NCBI GenBank assembly: GCA_022457155.1 | Contig: JAJGOT010000071.1 | Coordinates: 335,501 to 399,500, forward strand | Origin: Cladopsammia gracilis | Lineage: Eukaryota; Cnidaria; Anthozoa; Scleractinia; Dendrophylliidae | Length of the DNA: 64,000 nt | Direction of reading: 5' to 3' | Part shown: positions 21,853 to 32,039 of the stretch, in pieces | Layout: every line of letters begins with the position of its first letter | Position numbering within the stretch: the first letter of the stretch is position 1 | Program-made: the position numbers and the translations under genes | The notes under the pieces: generated by a model | Seen by the model: only the letters and a program-made list of their open reading frames with translations | Told to the model about the DNA's origin: nothing | Databases searched by the model: none

Positions 21853-22039
21853 CAGTGCTGAGCGCCGAACCGTGAACAACCAACAAAGTTCCGTACAAGT
21901 TTTTGACAGGTTTTTGACAACTTTGATGAGTTTGAGTTTCCCGCAAACCAATCACGTCTCAGGATTTATTGGAGGCCTGGCCGTTTGTTTGTTCTTGTCC
22001 TTTCCCGATAGTATCGAGATCTCGCCATTTCCCGCTAAA

Positions 22040-23041
22040 ATGGCTTCATATCAGGTGAAGGTTGAATACGGCGAAAAACGATTCAGCACTTTTCTTCTCA
22101 ATCATGGTGACTTATCTTTAGAAACGCTTCTCAATCAGATCAAAAAGCACTGTTCGCCGTTATCTCATCTGCCGTCCTCAAACATAAGGATTCGGTTCCG
22201 CGACGAAGATGGAGATATGGTCAATCTTTGCTCGGACGATGATTTTTCTTTTCAAGAAATGCTGAGAAGTGCAAAGGTTATGAACGATAGAGACTTGAGA
22301 AAAATATATATTCAGGCAAATGAAGTTGATTCTCCAATGCCCAGGAAGTGCCGACGAACTGAGCAGTATAACTCCGACGAGAACACGGCGGCATTACAAC
22401 CAAAACATTTGTGCTTTACTCCTACGACTCCTACAAATAACGCCGCTTGTGCGACAAATCAGCCCAGAAGTCCCTTAGACGCTCAACAAAAAGAAATCGA
22501 GGACAACCTACAGGTTCTCAAAGTTCAGTTGTCAAGTGCGAAAGAAGAATTAGCGAAACTAAATCTAAACCAACAGCAGTTTCGCAGTCTAGCAGAAATT
22601 CGCGGTCGTGTCTGCAACAATTGTCACCAAGGCGGTCACACTAAAACAACGTGTAATAGTGTACCGTGTACTGACATAAATAAATGCAAAATCAAGGAAA
22701 AACACCCTGAAGAAAAGCAAAAGATCACACAACTTCAACGTGAAATCAAAGTTCTAGAGAATAAGTATGTGGACGAAGAGTCTAATCTCAAGAATTTCAA
22801 AGCTGCGCGCGAGAGAAGCAAGGGCTCTTTCTTTGCAGTCATGAGACCGCGCTTGAAAGCACAAAACATGTTTCGATATGGAAGTGGGAACAGAGCTATT
22901 CTGGATCGCGATCTCCTTGTTCTTCAACGAGCGCTTAGAAATGTTCCTGATTGGGATGAAAGTGAAGATTGGCGGCTCACGCAGATAATAGAACAATACG
23001 AGAAATCTAATGTAAACATTTATATGCCTGGCAAAATGTAA
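22040..23041 (+). CDS. PB1-domain, coiled-coil, zinc-knuckle protein encoded by the transposon
   Basis: 333 codons from the ATG of MASYQVKVEYGEK; the in-frame codons upstream to 21872 are mostly terminal-repeat sequence, so this start is preferred. Residues about 1-95 form a PB1 domain with an acidic OPCA motif (RFRDEDGDMVNLCSDDDF). A linker follows with basic KCRR, then a coiled coil (KEIEDNLQVLKVQLSSAKEE). Next is CNNCHQGGHTKTTC (residues 192-205), a perfect CX2CX4HX4C knuckle, then a second coiled coil and a C-terminal WDESEDWRLTQIIEQYEKS segment. PB1 domains mediate protein-protein assembly; zinc knuckles bind nucleic acid. I know no described transposon partner with this architecture; function is unknown. 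The frame is intact. Confidence 0.8.
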   Translation: MASYQVKVEYGEKRFSTFLLNHGDLSLETLLNQIKKHCSPLSHLPSSNIRIRFRDEDGDMVNLCSDDDFSFQEMLRSAKVMNDRDLRKIYIQANEVDSPMPRKCRRTEQYNSDENTAALQPKHLCFTPTTPTNNAACATNQPRSPLDAQQKEIEDNLQVLKVQLSSAKEELAKLNLNQQQFRSLAEIRGRVCNNCHQGGHTKTTCNSVPCTDINKCKIKEKHPEEKQKITQLQREIKVLENKYVDEESNLKNFKAARERSKGSFFAVMRPRLKAQNMFRYGSGNRAILDRDLLVLQRALRNVPDWDESEDWRLTQIIEQYEKSNVNIYMPGKM

Positions 23042-23558
23042 GTTTTTTACAACAGGTCTTGAAACTTTGATGAAGATTCATTCATTTCAGGTCTTGAAAC
23101 TGTTTTTGTTGTTGTTATATGCCTGGCAAAATGTAAGCTCTTTACAACAGGTCATAAATTGAAATTGTTGGCTATTTATACAAAGAACAAAAAGAACTAG
23201 TTTGTTTACGGAACACATTATGAGCCCTTGACCTGATGTTTATCACGTTCTTGTTTAGAAATTACTCCTTGGTTTGATTTTATTTCTGTGTATTCATTAT
23301 CTACTATCTATTTTATTCATGCCAACGAGGAATATGAATATTATGTATCGAATTTGTTAGATCACAAACAAATGGAACAAATTTTTTGACTGAATAAAAT
23401 GTCAACTGTTCTGAGTTTTCTGATTACTATCAATGTTTACATTGTCCGAATTTACACTGCATTCTTTGACGAGCTACAATTCGGAGAAAAGCTAGTTATA
23501 CTATAGCGGCAGATTGTTTTTGTCCCGAGGAACTATAGAATTGAAATTTTTCCCCAAA

Positions 23559-24741
23559 CTAGAAATAGCCAATGTGCTTGAAATAGGCGAATGAGTTTGC
23601 AGGCGAAATATTTAGAACTGCATCAGCAATCGCTATTTTAGTCTCTTGTTCTGCCAACATTTGGTGCATTCGCAGATATTCCTTGATCTGATGAAAGCAG
23701 AACTCACAGGTGTTGAACTGGGGGCAATAGGGCGGCTGGTATATGAGTCGAACCCCACATTCTGCCAATATATTTCTGAGAACGGGTTCAATGTGGCGCG
23801 CGTGATGGAAGCCACAGTTGTCCATTACTATGCAGTCTTGGCGCTCAAGAACTGCGCTCCCATCTGCGCGCTCAAGTTGCAATGCTTCATCAAAAAACTG
23901 TAACAGTTCCATCCCATTTGACGGTCCATCTAAAATGTTATAATAATCTACACCCTGGAAGGAATGTAGGAGGTTGAGCGTGTAAGTGGCGTTGGACGCG
24001 TAGCGTTGCATCTCGAAAGCAACTTCGCCTAATGTAGCACTGCCATAATTTCTGTTTCCCGTTGTTCTTATCACGCTGGATTCGTCGAAAAAATGTAGTC
24101 TGTTAGAATCGAGGTTTGAGATTTCAGTAAGGTATTCATCAATCCGCTGTTGATTTTGCGGAGTCATGGACTCAAGGGGTATGACACTGTTTTTTTTTCT
24201 GGTCATGACGAGTTTTTTGCGGACAACTCAGTTGATCTGGGATGCACTCGGTATATCTGCGGGATGGATCACTCCGTCCAGCAATAGTCGCTCTTGAAGC
24301 TCTCGGCTGTAAACACTTGGCTTTAGGATTTTTTGGACTTCGATAAATTCTAGAGCATTTTGTCCTAGTTTTGGGGGTTCTTGTGAATATTGTTTCAAGG
24401 GACGAAGAGAAGTATTTACTTCGTTATAGCGGCTAACGACTTTGTTTATATAACTTGCGCTCTTGTGGAGTTCTCGTGCAATTTGTCGCTGACCCCATCC
24501 TTCGTTGTGCAGGTCTAATATTCTTTCCCTGTACATATCTGGTAGAGCCCTTCCATTGTCAAAAATCCCTCCACTACTATTCACTCGTAGCTGTACACCG
24601 GCTAAAATGAAAACAAATCTTATGAATGAAACTGAACTGACAGTAAAGAACTCGATCTCGAACTGCAGCAACACCTCAATATTGACTAAAATAGAGTTTT
24701 GTCGGTGAATACTTACAAGCGTTGATAGGAAAAGCATTCAT
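23559..24741 (-). pseudogene. Paired-domain DDE (Tc1/mariner-IS630-type) transposase, two exons
   Basis: Exon 1 is 24741-24717 (ATGAATGCTTTTCCTATC start), the intron 24716-24602 begins GTAAGT and ends TTTTCATTTTAG, and exon 2 runs 24601-23559. Joined in phase this gives about 355 codons. The N-terminus is strikingly Pax-like: GGIFDNGRALPD, RERILDLHNEG, QIARELHKSASYINKVV, SRYNE, with a second helical subdomain. The catalytic part has FFDESSV (first Asp), MDNCGFHHA (second Asp), PPYCPQFNTCEF (Glu; 38 residues between Asp and Glu). One in-frame TGA at 24228-24230 (after SASQIN) inactivates it; CGA to TGA would explain it. It ends convergent to the PB1 gene. Confidence 0.85.
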
Positions 24742-24920
24742 TATATTCTGGCGCCTGAAGCTAAAGAAGAAAAACTCGAGGATTACCGTTGACTCTCCCG
24801 CGCTTTTCTCAACCTCCGATGCTGATTGGTCAACTGACGCGACTCATCAAAGTTGTCAAAAACTTGTCAAAAACTTGTACCGAACTTTGTTAGGTGTTCA
24901 CGGTTCGGCGCTCAGCACTG

Positions 24921-26217
24921 TAATACGTTTGACATTATTTTTCCAAAAGAACAATTCTTCCTGGCAGTAATCGTCAAGGCAAAATTCTAAATCCCATTGG
25001 TCACAACACAACGTAGACATGACACAATGCCTGGTCATAATTCTAGCAATGTTACCCACCACAGGACCAGTAGAAATAATTTGACCCGTAAACGAAGCTA
25101 ATCTTCTCGCAGAAACCATAAAATCCGCGTCGATAATTTGATCAATGGTGTATAAAATCTTTGTGATCCTTCTGTCCATAATTTTCAAAATTCCTAGAAC
25201 CGAACTCCAAGTGATACCTAGCCAGTTCAAAATCTGGGTTGGTTCCCATACCGATTTTTCGTCGTTGGTTATAAACCCCGCACTGGACAAATCTTTCCTT
25301 ACAGCCTGCGCCGTAATGCTACAGACTTGTCTATCTTGAACTGTGGCCCAACCATCATCCAGAAAAATGGCAATGCACACCCCTTGTAACCTCCAATGTT
25401 TCTCTAAGGGTTTTAAGAGTTTTGTAAATACATAAGGGGCAGTGGACAACCCAAACGGGAGGACGGTAAAAACAAAAAACAATTCATCCCCGGAATCAGA
25501 TGCTCGCCAGGAAAACCCCAGGAAAGTTTGGTGTTCCTGTGAAATATCAACATGGTGATACCCGCTTTTTAAGTCGAAGGAAAACATGAACGAGTCCTTT
25601 GTAAAATAAGCGAGAGCGACCTTCCAATCCTCGTACTTAACCCTTTGCTTAACTAGACACTTGTTCACGTGACGCAAGTCTAGAATTAGCCTCTTTTTCC
25701 CACATGGCTGAATTGACACTGATAACGGGTTGACTACAAAGGGTTGTTGAGAAACCTCCCGAACACGGCCAGAAAGCACAAGCTCACTGACGGCTTGGTC
25801 CACAAAATCGGCATTAAGTCTAGCAGACTTGTTATTTTTTAACTTTACAGGTTCAGGGGAACTAGCAAATGGTAACTGATAACCGTTTCCAATAATCGAT
25901 AGAATGAAATCAGGCGCGCCTATAGATTTCCAAAAATCAATGTGAGCCCTCAAATTACCCTTTACACTTAAAGAACAACCGCTTTCCACTTCAAACTGTT
26001 CTACAATCCCTTGTACCTGCACTAAGTCTTCCTCAATACTTGCTAAATGACTGGTTTGACTGGAATCCTGCTGGCTTGTTGTAGGAAGGCCCTGGGAAGG
26101 AGTTACGAGAGTAGGACTGGTAACTGTAGTTTCCTGACCAACAGGCAGAACGGCAATCTTTGGCCCAGTGGCCATGTTTCCCACATTTGAAGCATTTGAA
26201 GCCGTCATAAGTAACAT
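24921..26217 (-). pseudogene. RT: DIRS-like reverse transcriptase
   Basis: About 430 codons. RT motifs in order: LILDLRHVNKCL, FSFDLKSGYHHVD, VLPFGLSTAPYVFTK, and IFLDDGWAT (catalytic box). The thumb-like LNWLGITW and a helical region up to EELFFWKNNVKR follow, where the nested transposon cuts the frame; RNase H continues at 21852. The N-terminal part overlaps a gag-like CCHC frame. No stop within this segment. Confidence 0.9.
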
Positions 26218-26240
26218 CTCTACGGCCTACAACGAAAAAT
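26033..26240 (-). pseudogene. gag: Gag-like CCHC zinc-knuckle region of the DIRS-like element
   Basis: In the frame overlapping the RT start, CFKCGKHGHWAKDC is a canonical CX2CX4HX4C knuckle followed by a Ser/Tyr/Asn-rich tail (SYQSYSRNSFPGPSYN) and a stop. A splice-acceptor-like sequence (tttttcgttgtag) precedes it at about 26240, so the rest of gag may be in an upstream exon; none was identified in the 215 bp to the element edge. Confidence 0.6.
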
Positions 26241-26455
26241 AACAAAAGAACGCAGTAAGCTGGGTGGGTGGGAGGGTTATGTAGCGACGTATAAACTGCG
26301 TGGATCGCAAGCGTGAGTGGAAATACAACGGTCAAAGAAAATATAAATATCTGAAGCTAACCAATCACAGTTAATGTGATGGAACGCAAGGAACGTGCGA
26401 CATAAAGCGTGACAGAATAAACAGAACTAATTAACTGGAATACCAGCGGAAAATA

Positions 26456-29400
26456 CATTTAAACCCACAAGATAAAAACCCTCAACAAATTAAAAAATCT
26501 GATAAGGAATACATCGATAGATTGGATTACTCTGGAATTGAATTCCCAGTAACCACCAAACAGTTCAACAAAATCGAGAAAAAGAATAACATCAGAATAA
26601 ATGTATTCGGTTTTGAAGAAAAGCAACCATACCCAATATGTATATCAAAAGATCATATGGAACTGCTATTAATAACAAAAGATAAAAATAAACATTACGT
26701 GCTCATCAAAGATTTCAATAAGTTTATGTTCAACCAAACAAAACACATGGAAAGGAAGCACTTCTGTATGCATTGTCTTCAATGTTTCACCTTGGAAAGA
26801 GTCCTAAACAATCATAAAGATAATTGTATTCAAGTAAATGGAACACAAGCAGTAAAAATGCCTGATGAGGATAACAATATATTAAAATTCAACAACTTCC
26901 ATAAACAACAACAAGTGCCATTTGTTATCTATGCAGACTTTGAGGCTATAACAGAAGAGATATCCGGTTGCCAACCTGATAATAATAAATCATATACAGA
27001 GGCATACCAGAAGCATACAGACTGTGGATACGGTTATAAGATTGTCTGTTGCTATGATGATAAATATAGCAAACCTGTAACAATATATAGAGGTGAAAAA
27101 GCTGTATATAAATTTATGGAAGCTATGCTGGGGGAAGTTAAATATTGTTAGAAGGTAATGGAAAAAGAATTCAATAAACCATTGAGAATGACGAAAGAAG
27201 ATGAAGAGGAATTTAAAAAAGCGAAAGAATGCCATTTTTGTGAAAAAGATATTCGAGTTCCAGACCACTGCAATATTACCAGTAAATACAGCGGCTCTGC
27301 CCATCAAGAATGTAATCTAAAACTTAGAGTAAACCCAGAAAAAATAAAAATACCTGTTATATTCCATAATCTAAGACGTTATGATAGTCATTTTATAATG
27401 CAAGAGATTGGAGTTATTGTTAAGAAACATACATACAAAAATAAGAAAGGTGAAAAATATCAAATTAATATCAATGCAATTCCGAATAATATGGAAAAGT
27501 ATATGGCTTTCATGTTGGGTAATCACTTAACCTTTCTTGATAGTTTCCAGCTCATGAGTTCAAGTCTTGAAAATCTTATTAAGACCATTACTAAATGCGG
27601 AAAATGCGATACATGTAACCCTAGCAAGTGTATAAAACGACATATTAATAATAAAGGCAAGATAATACAACATAAAACCAGCTTCCCATGCGGTGAGTGT
27701 ATAAATTGTAAAAATATGAATAAAGCCTGCATAACTCCAAACTATGACAATCTAAAATATACAACGAGGGCTTTTCAAACAGATAAATTAAATTTAATGG
27801 CACAAAAGGGAGTCTATCCTTATGACTATATGGACAGTTTTGATAAATTCGATGAAAAACTACCACCGAAAGAAGAATTTTACAGCATATTAAATGATGA
27901 ACATATATCAGACGAAGACTATAAACATGCCCAAAATGTGTGGAACACATTCTCTCTTAAAAATATGGGTGAGTACCATGACTTATACCTTAAATCTGAC
28001 ATCCTTCTGTTAGCTGATGTATTCGAAAACTTCAGGAAAACATGCCTAGAATACTACAAACTGGACCCATGCCATTATTTCACTAGCCCTGGGCTATCTT
28101 GGGATTCTATGTTGAAAATGACTAGCATTAAATTAGAGCTTATGGTCGACATTGATATGTTCCAATTCATTGAAAAGGGCCAGCGTGGTGGAATGAGCTA
28201 TAGCCAATCGTTGTGGTAAAGCAAACAATAAATACATGAAAGAATACGATGAGAAGGCACCCTCAAAGTATATCATGTATCTTGATGCTAATAATCTATA
28301 CGGTTGGGCTAGGAGTCAGTATCTACCAACTGGAGGTTTTAGATGGATGACACAAAAACAGATCGATAAGATAGACCTAGCCAAGTATAAAGAAGATAGT
28401 GAGAAGCGTTTGATACTGGAAGTAGATTTAGAGTATCCTGAAGGGTTACACAGTCTTCATAATGACTACCCATTAGGACCGGAAAAGGTGAAAGTAACCA
28501 AGAATATGTTGTCTGAGTACTGTAAAAACATTGCGAAAAATATAGGATATCAACCGGTCTAGTATACAAACTAATACCAACATTGGAGAGAAAAGAAAAA
28601 TATGTGCTCCATTATAGAAACCTACAATTGTACACTGATCTCGGTTTGAAAATAACTAAAGTTCATCGGGTATTAGAGTTCAATCAATCCCCTTGGCTAA
28701 GGCAATATATTGATTTCAATACTGAAAAACGTAAGAATGCTAAAAATGCTTTTGAAAAAGACTTCTTCAAACTTATGAATAACAGTGTATTTGGAAAAAC
28801 TATGGAAAACATGTTAAAAGATGTTAGATTGGTGACTGATGAGAAGAAACTGTTGAAATATGCCAGTAAACCAACGTATGTTGGTAGTAAGATCTTCAAC
28901 GAAAATCTAGTAGCTGTGCATAAGATCAAAGAAACACTAACCCTAAACAGGCCGGCATATGTGGGTATGTGTGTCCTAGATCTTAGTAAGACACTAATGT
29001 ATGAGTTTCATTATAAATATATCAAAAAGAACTATGGTAATAAGGCAAAGCTGCTCTTTACTGATACAGACTCTCTCACTTATGAAATCGAAGCTGAAGA
29101 TGTATACCAAGACTTTTGGAATGATAAAAATAAATTCGATAACAGCGACTACCCTGAAAGCTCACCGTATTTTGATAAGACAAATAAAAAAGTAATCGGT
29201 AAATTCAAAGATGAAGCCACAGGAGTCCCTATTTGTGAATTCGTTGGTCTACGATCAAAAATGTATAGCTATATGAAAGACAACCAAAAAGGAGGAAGAC
29301 TGCTAAAGGAATCAAAAAGAACGTTATTAAAAAGAACATTATACATGAAAACTATAAAGAAACACTCTTCAATAATAAACAGATGCATCATAAAATGAAA

Positions 29401-29538
29401 ACAATCAGAAGTCAAAACCACCAATTAGGAAGTTATGAGATAAATAAAGTGTCGCTCAGTTGTTTTGATGACAAAAGATATATACTAGAAGATGGAATAA
29501 CAAGCTATGCATACGGACATTATAATATCAAACATTAG
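26456..29538 (+). pseudogene. POLB: Polinton family-B DNA polymerase, catalytic part
   Basis: Resumes at HLNPQDKNPQQIKKSDK after the DIRS-like insertion. Visible motifs are exonuclease ADFEAIT (near 26935), palm motif A LDANNLYGW (near 28282), motif B NNSVFGKT (near 28780) and motif C FTDTDS (near 29060). This is the protein-primed PolB of Polintons. Damage: TAG at 27149-27151, a frameshift near 28210, another near 28550-28583, and one near 29330 before the true end (YGHYNIKH, stop at 29536-29538). A Cys-rich segment (27590-27740) sits between exonuclease and palm. Family assignment is firm; the gene is dead. Confidence 0.9.
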
Positions 29539-29578
29539 TCATCTTCCTTAATTCAATTTATTCATGCATTTGTACCCA

Positions 29579-30615
29579 CAACCTCGTTCCCAGGGTCTCT
29601 CTTCTTCCCGCCCCCTGGAGCGAGAGAGAGAAAGACCCTGGCACAGGCTGGTCACGTGTCTCCCAGAATCTGGGAGATTACAAAAGAAAACATCGAGGGA
29701 GGGGCTGCCAAGTCGGGAGTTTGGTTGTACTTAGCCTACCAGGGAACGGAAAACATTGCATAAAAAATAACAGATCTGGTTTGTGTCTCCGCGAAGTAAA
29801 TGTATCCGCGAGAGGTCAAATTTCGAATATTCAGACGCCAAATTGCAAGAAAGATTTATGCGGCTTCTAGTCACGTATAATTTAAATACGAGTTGCTGTA
29901 GGCTTTGCAAGTCTGTAGGAGATATCTCGCACTCCAAGAATTTGCTTGCGGAGAATAATCGAGCGCTGCTCGCAACTGCGGAAGAACTGATGTGAAAGAT
30001 GTGAACATTATAACAAGAAGTGAAAATTTTATCGTATTTCGCATCTTTTAGCCACGAAGAGTTTCGTCTCGCTCGTCTCATCCAGCTCTAGATTGTCGCT
30101 ATCTTTGGCCTTTCTTACATTAAGGATAGCCGCTTTGACTTTTCCCTCGTTATTTCCTCTGATCTGGTCGCTTATCAGAGAGTTCAACAGCGAAACGACG
30201 ACAATAACGGGATGAATTAGCGAGACTGTCTGTGTCGATCGAGAGTTGATTTTGTCCATGAAAATCCCGGGTAAAAGATGGAAGATGATCGATCTTCTGT
30301 ATACTGTTGGCAGTACACCGATAGTATATATTCCAGAGTAAATTACTTCCAGGCACTTGACTTGTTTTGGTTTGAGATTTATGTTCCAGTAGCTACGATC
30401 GCAAAGTGAAGGCTGCTAAAAAATAAAGCGGATCTCAACCGCCGAAGACAGCATCGTTTTGACGTTGACAAAAACTTTTGGTGACAAAATTTCCAGAAAC
30501 AGGGATCCCTAGTGGGGAATTTTTTATTCTGGGAGACACGTGACCAGCCTGTGCCAGGGTCTTTCTCTCTCTCGCTCCAGGGGACGTGAAGGAGAAGACC
30601 CTGGGAACGAGGTTG
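29579..30615. mobile_element. 1037-bp foldback/MULE-like element with 9-bp target duplication
   Basis: Inverted ends of about 95 bp (CAACCTCGTTCCCAGGGTCT ... GGCTGGTCACGTG; right copy 30525-30615 reversed) are flanked by TTGTACCCA at 29570-29578 and 30616-30624. Long inverted termini plus a 9-bp duplication fit Mutator-like elements. The interior has a 70-codon plus ORF (29783-29995; SCCRLCKSVGDISH) that does not look like a transposase. It landed about 30 bp after the Polinton polymerase stop. A diverged end fragment is at 3858-3945. Confidence 0.8.
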
Positions 30616-30654
30616 TTGTACCCAGTGGGTGGACACTGTGGATGTATCCAAAAA

Positions 30655-31030
30655 TATAGTTTAAAATATGATTCCCATATTTGATTCCCATATTTGAATA
30701 TATAGATTTCCAAAAATTTGGTGCCATCATGGAATCCAGGTATCATGTTTTAAAACTCTATATATGATGTTTATTTTCCAGCATACCGCAAAAATAAACA
30801 TAATCTATAGAGTTCCAAAACATCACCCATGTCAATCAAAATTTGGGAACCATTATGGAATCCAAAAATTGGTTCCGGCATATGGGTTTCCCAATGTTTG
30901 GGTCCAGCATATGGTATTCCAATGTTTGATCCCAGCATATGGTATTCCAAAACTTGGTTCCAGCATATGGTATTCCCAATGTTTGGGTCCAGCATATCGT
31001 ATTCCAATGTTTGATCCCAGCATTTTATCA
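30655..31030. repeat. Minisatellite, about 33-bp units in higher-order triplets
   Basis: Units of the form 'cccagcatatggtattccaa' with 'tgtttgatcc' / 'acttggttcc' / 'tgtttgggtcc' variants repeat about six times at 30830-31030. Every third unit matches best, giving a period near 100 bp. Related ATTCCCATATTTG copies precede them at 30668-30700. The ORFs seen through it on both strands are by-products. Confidence 0.8.
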
Positions 31031-31307
31031 CAACAACGGGGAAGTAGCATAGTAGTTGGATGGAATGATCACATTTTTTTTCAAACTGTGCTCGCACCCC
31101 CAACTACTATACTACTGTTTTAGTGTTTTGCGTTTTTTTTTAGCAAGGTTTTTTAGCTGCTCTTGGTTATTGCCGTTTGTTATTTTGAATGTCATCTGTG
31201 CTGTTTTCATCTGTGAATGTTGGATTTTGCTGGACATCCATTTCTACTGTTTCATCCTCGTTGTCATGCTTTTGTTGTTTGTCGGTATTTGTTTCGTGTA
31301 CACTTTC

Positions 31308-31875
31308 CTACATTTCCTCTCTCCATGGTTTGATACCTAACACTAGTTTGTATGGTGTTTCTGCAACAGCACGGTGTACTGTAATGTTTTTCTTGTATGC
31401 TGCTTCTCCTAACACTGAACACCAGTTGTTGTAACTTTCTTTCTTTTCTGTAACAATATTCCGAATATTTTCCTTTATTGTTTTATTTCTCTTGACTAAT
31501 CCTTGGGTAGTAGGTGTGCGTGGAGCTCCATGTTCTTGTTGGATGTTATTGCTCTGACAGAAGCTGGACTTATTTTGGTTTTTGGATTCTTTTCCGTTGT
31601 CCGAATGCAATTTTTTGGAAAGCCCCACTGCCAAACAACTGATAAGTTGCTCTGTTTGCTTGGAAATTAATGGAAAAAGCTACAAGAATTTAGTGTGATG
31701 ATCCATAATGTACAAAATCCATTTATGTCCCTCGCTGCATGAACATGTTAAGCTTCTCATATCTATCAAGTCAATTTCGATGTGTGCAAGGAAATTATTT
31801 GCATTGATAGTGTGTACCACGGGTTTCTTGAGATGGTCTGCAACTGATTTTTGTTGTTCGTGAATGCTGCAAAGT
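31308..31875 (-). pseudogene. Ginger-type/retroviral-like integrase fragment
   Basis: The minus strand gives INANNFLAHIEIDLIDMRS (first Asp region), WILYIMDHHTKFL then a stop, LHSDNGKE (second Asp) and GAPRTPTTQGLVKRN, followed by NIRNIVTEKKESYNNW and YKLVLGIKPWREEM. The pattern matches cellular integrase-like proteins derived from Ginger/gypsy-class elements. The catalytic Glu expected after GLV is Lys, and at least one stop is present (about 31698), so this is inactive. Only the catalytic core remains; zinc finger and C-terminus are missing. Confidence 0.7.
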
Positions 31876-32039
31876 GAAACAAAATAGTTTCACAACTATT
31901 TGGGGTATCTCGGCAACATAATTTTCAATTTTGTTACATCCGTGGTGAGCGATTGAAGAATGATTGTGCGGTCAATTAATGTGATTAATAAGTAATTGAC
32001 TTCATGTCGTATATATTGTATATATTGATAGCTTTTTTA

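Larger units (their letters stand above)
21853..24920. mobile_element. TA-flanked DNA transposon with paired-domain DDE transposase and PB1-domain protein
   Basis: Inverted termini of 79 bp (21853-21931, 24842-24920) start CAGTGCTGAGCGCCGAACCG and contain a doubled 'gtttttgaca' motif. TA flanks both ends (21851-21852, 24921-24922). Removing the element and one TA restores the DIRS RT-RH frame. Two genes converge: a PB1/zinc-knuckle protein on plus (22040-23041) and a Tc1/mariner-IS630-type transposase with a Pax-like paired domain on minus (24741-23559). About 0.5 kb separates their 3' ends, with AATAAA near 23393. The two genes within one pair of termini indicate an autonomous two-gene design, now inactive through one stop in the transposase. 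Confidence 0.88.
18921..26455 (-). mobile_element. DIRS-like tyrosine-recombinase retrotransposon (carries a nested transposon)
   Basis: 7.5 kb lying exactly between HFRHL at 18920 and HLNPQDK at 26456 of the polymerase gene. Minus-strand order is gag-like CCHC (26240 to 26033), RT (26217 to 24921), RNase H (21852 to 21003), tyrosine recombinase (20201 to 19193). No integrase and no LTRs are seen, as expected for DIRS-type elements. Flanks cactta/cattta show no clear target duplication. A 3068-bp transposon (21853-24920) is inserted between RT and RNase H. Terminal repeats were not resolved by eye. Confidence 0.8.

Noticed and set aside
21872..22039. N-terminal extension of the PB1 protein from ATG 21872.
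   Set aside because: These codons derive mostly from the terminal inverted repeat and give a non-conserved hydrophobic peptide; the PB1 domain begins right at the ATG of 22040.
30764..31123. Protein-coding gene(s) through the 30.8-31.1 kb region on either strand.
   Set aside because: Both strands stay open only because the minisatellite unit is close to a multiple of three; the peptides are pure repeat.
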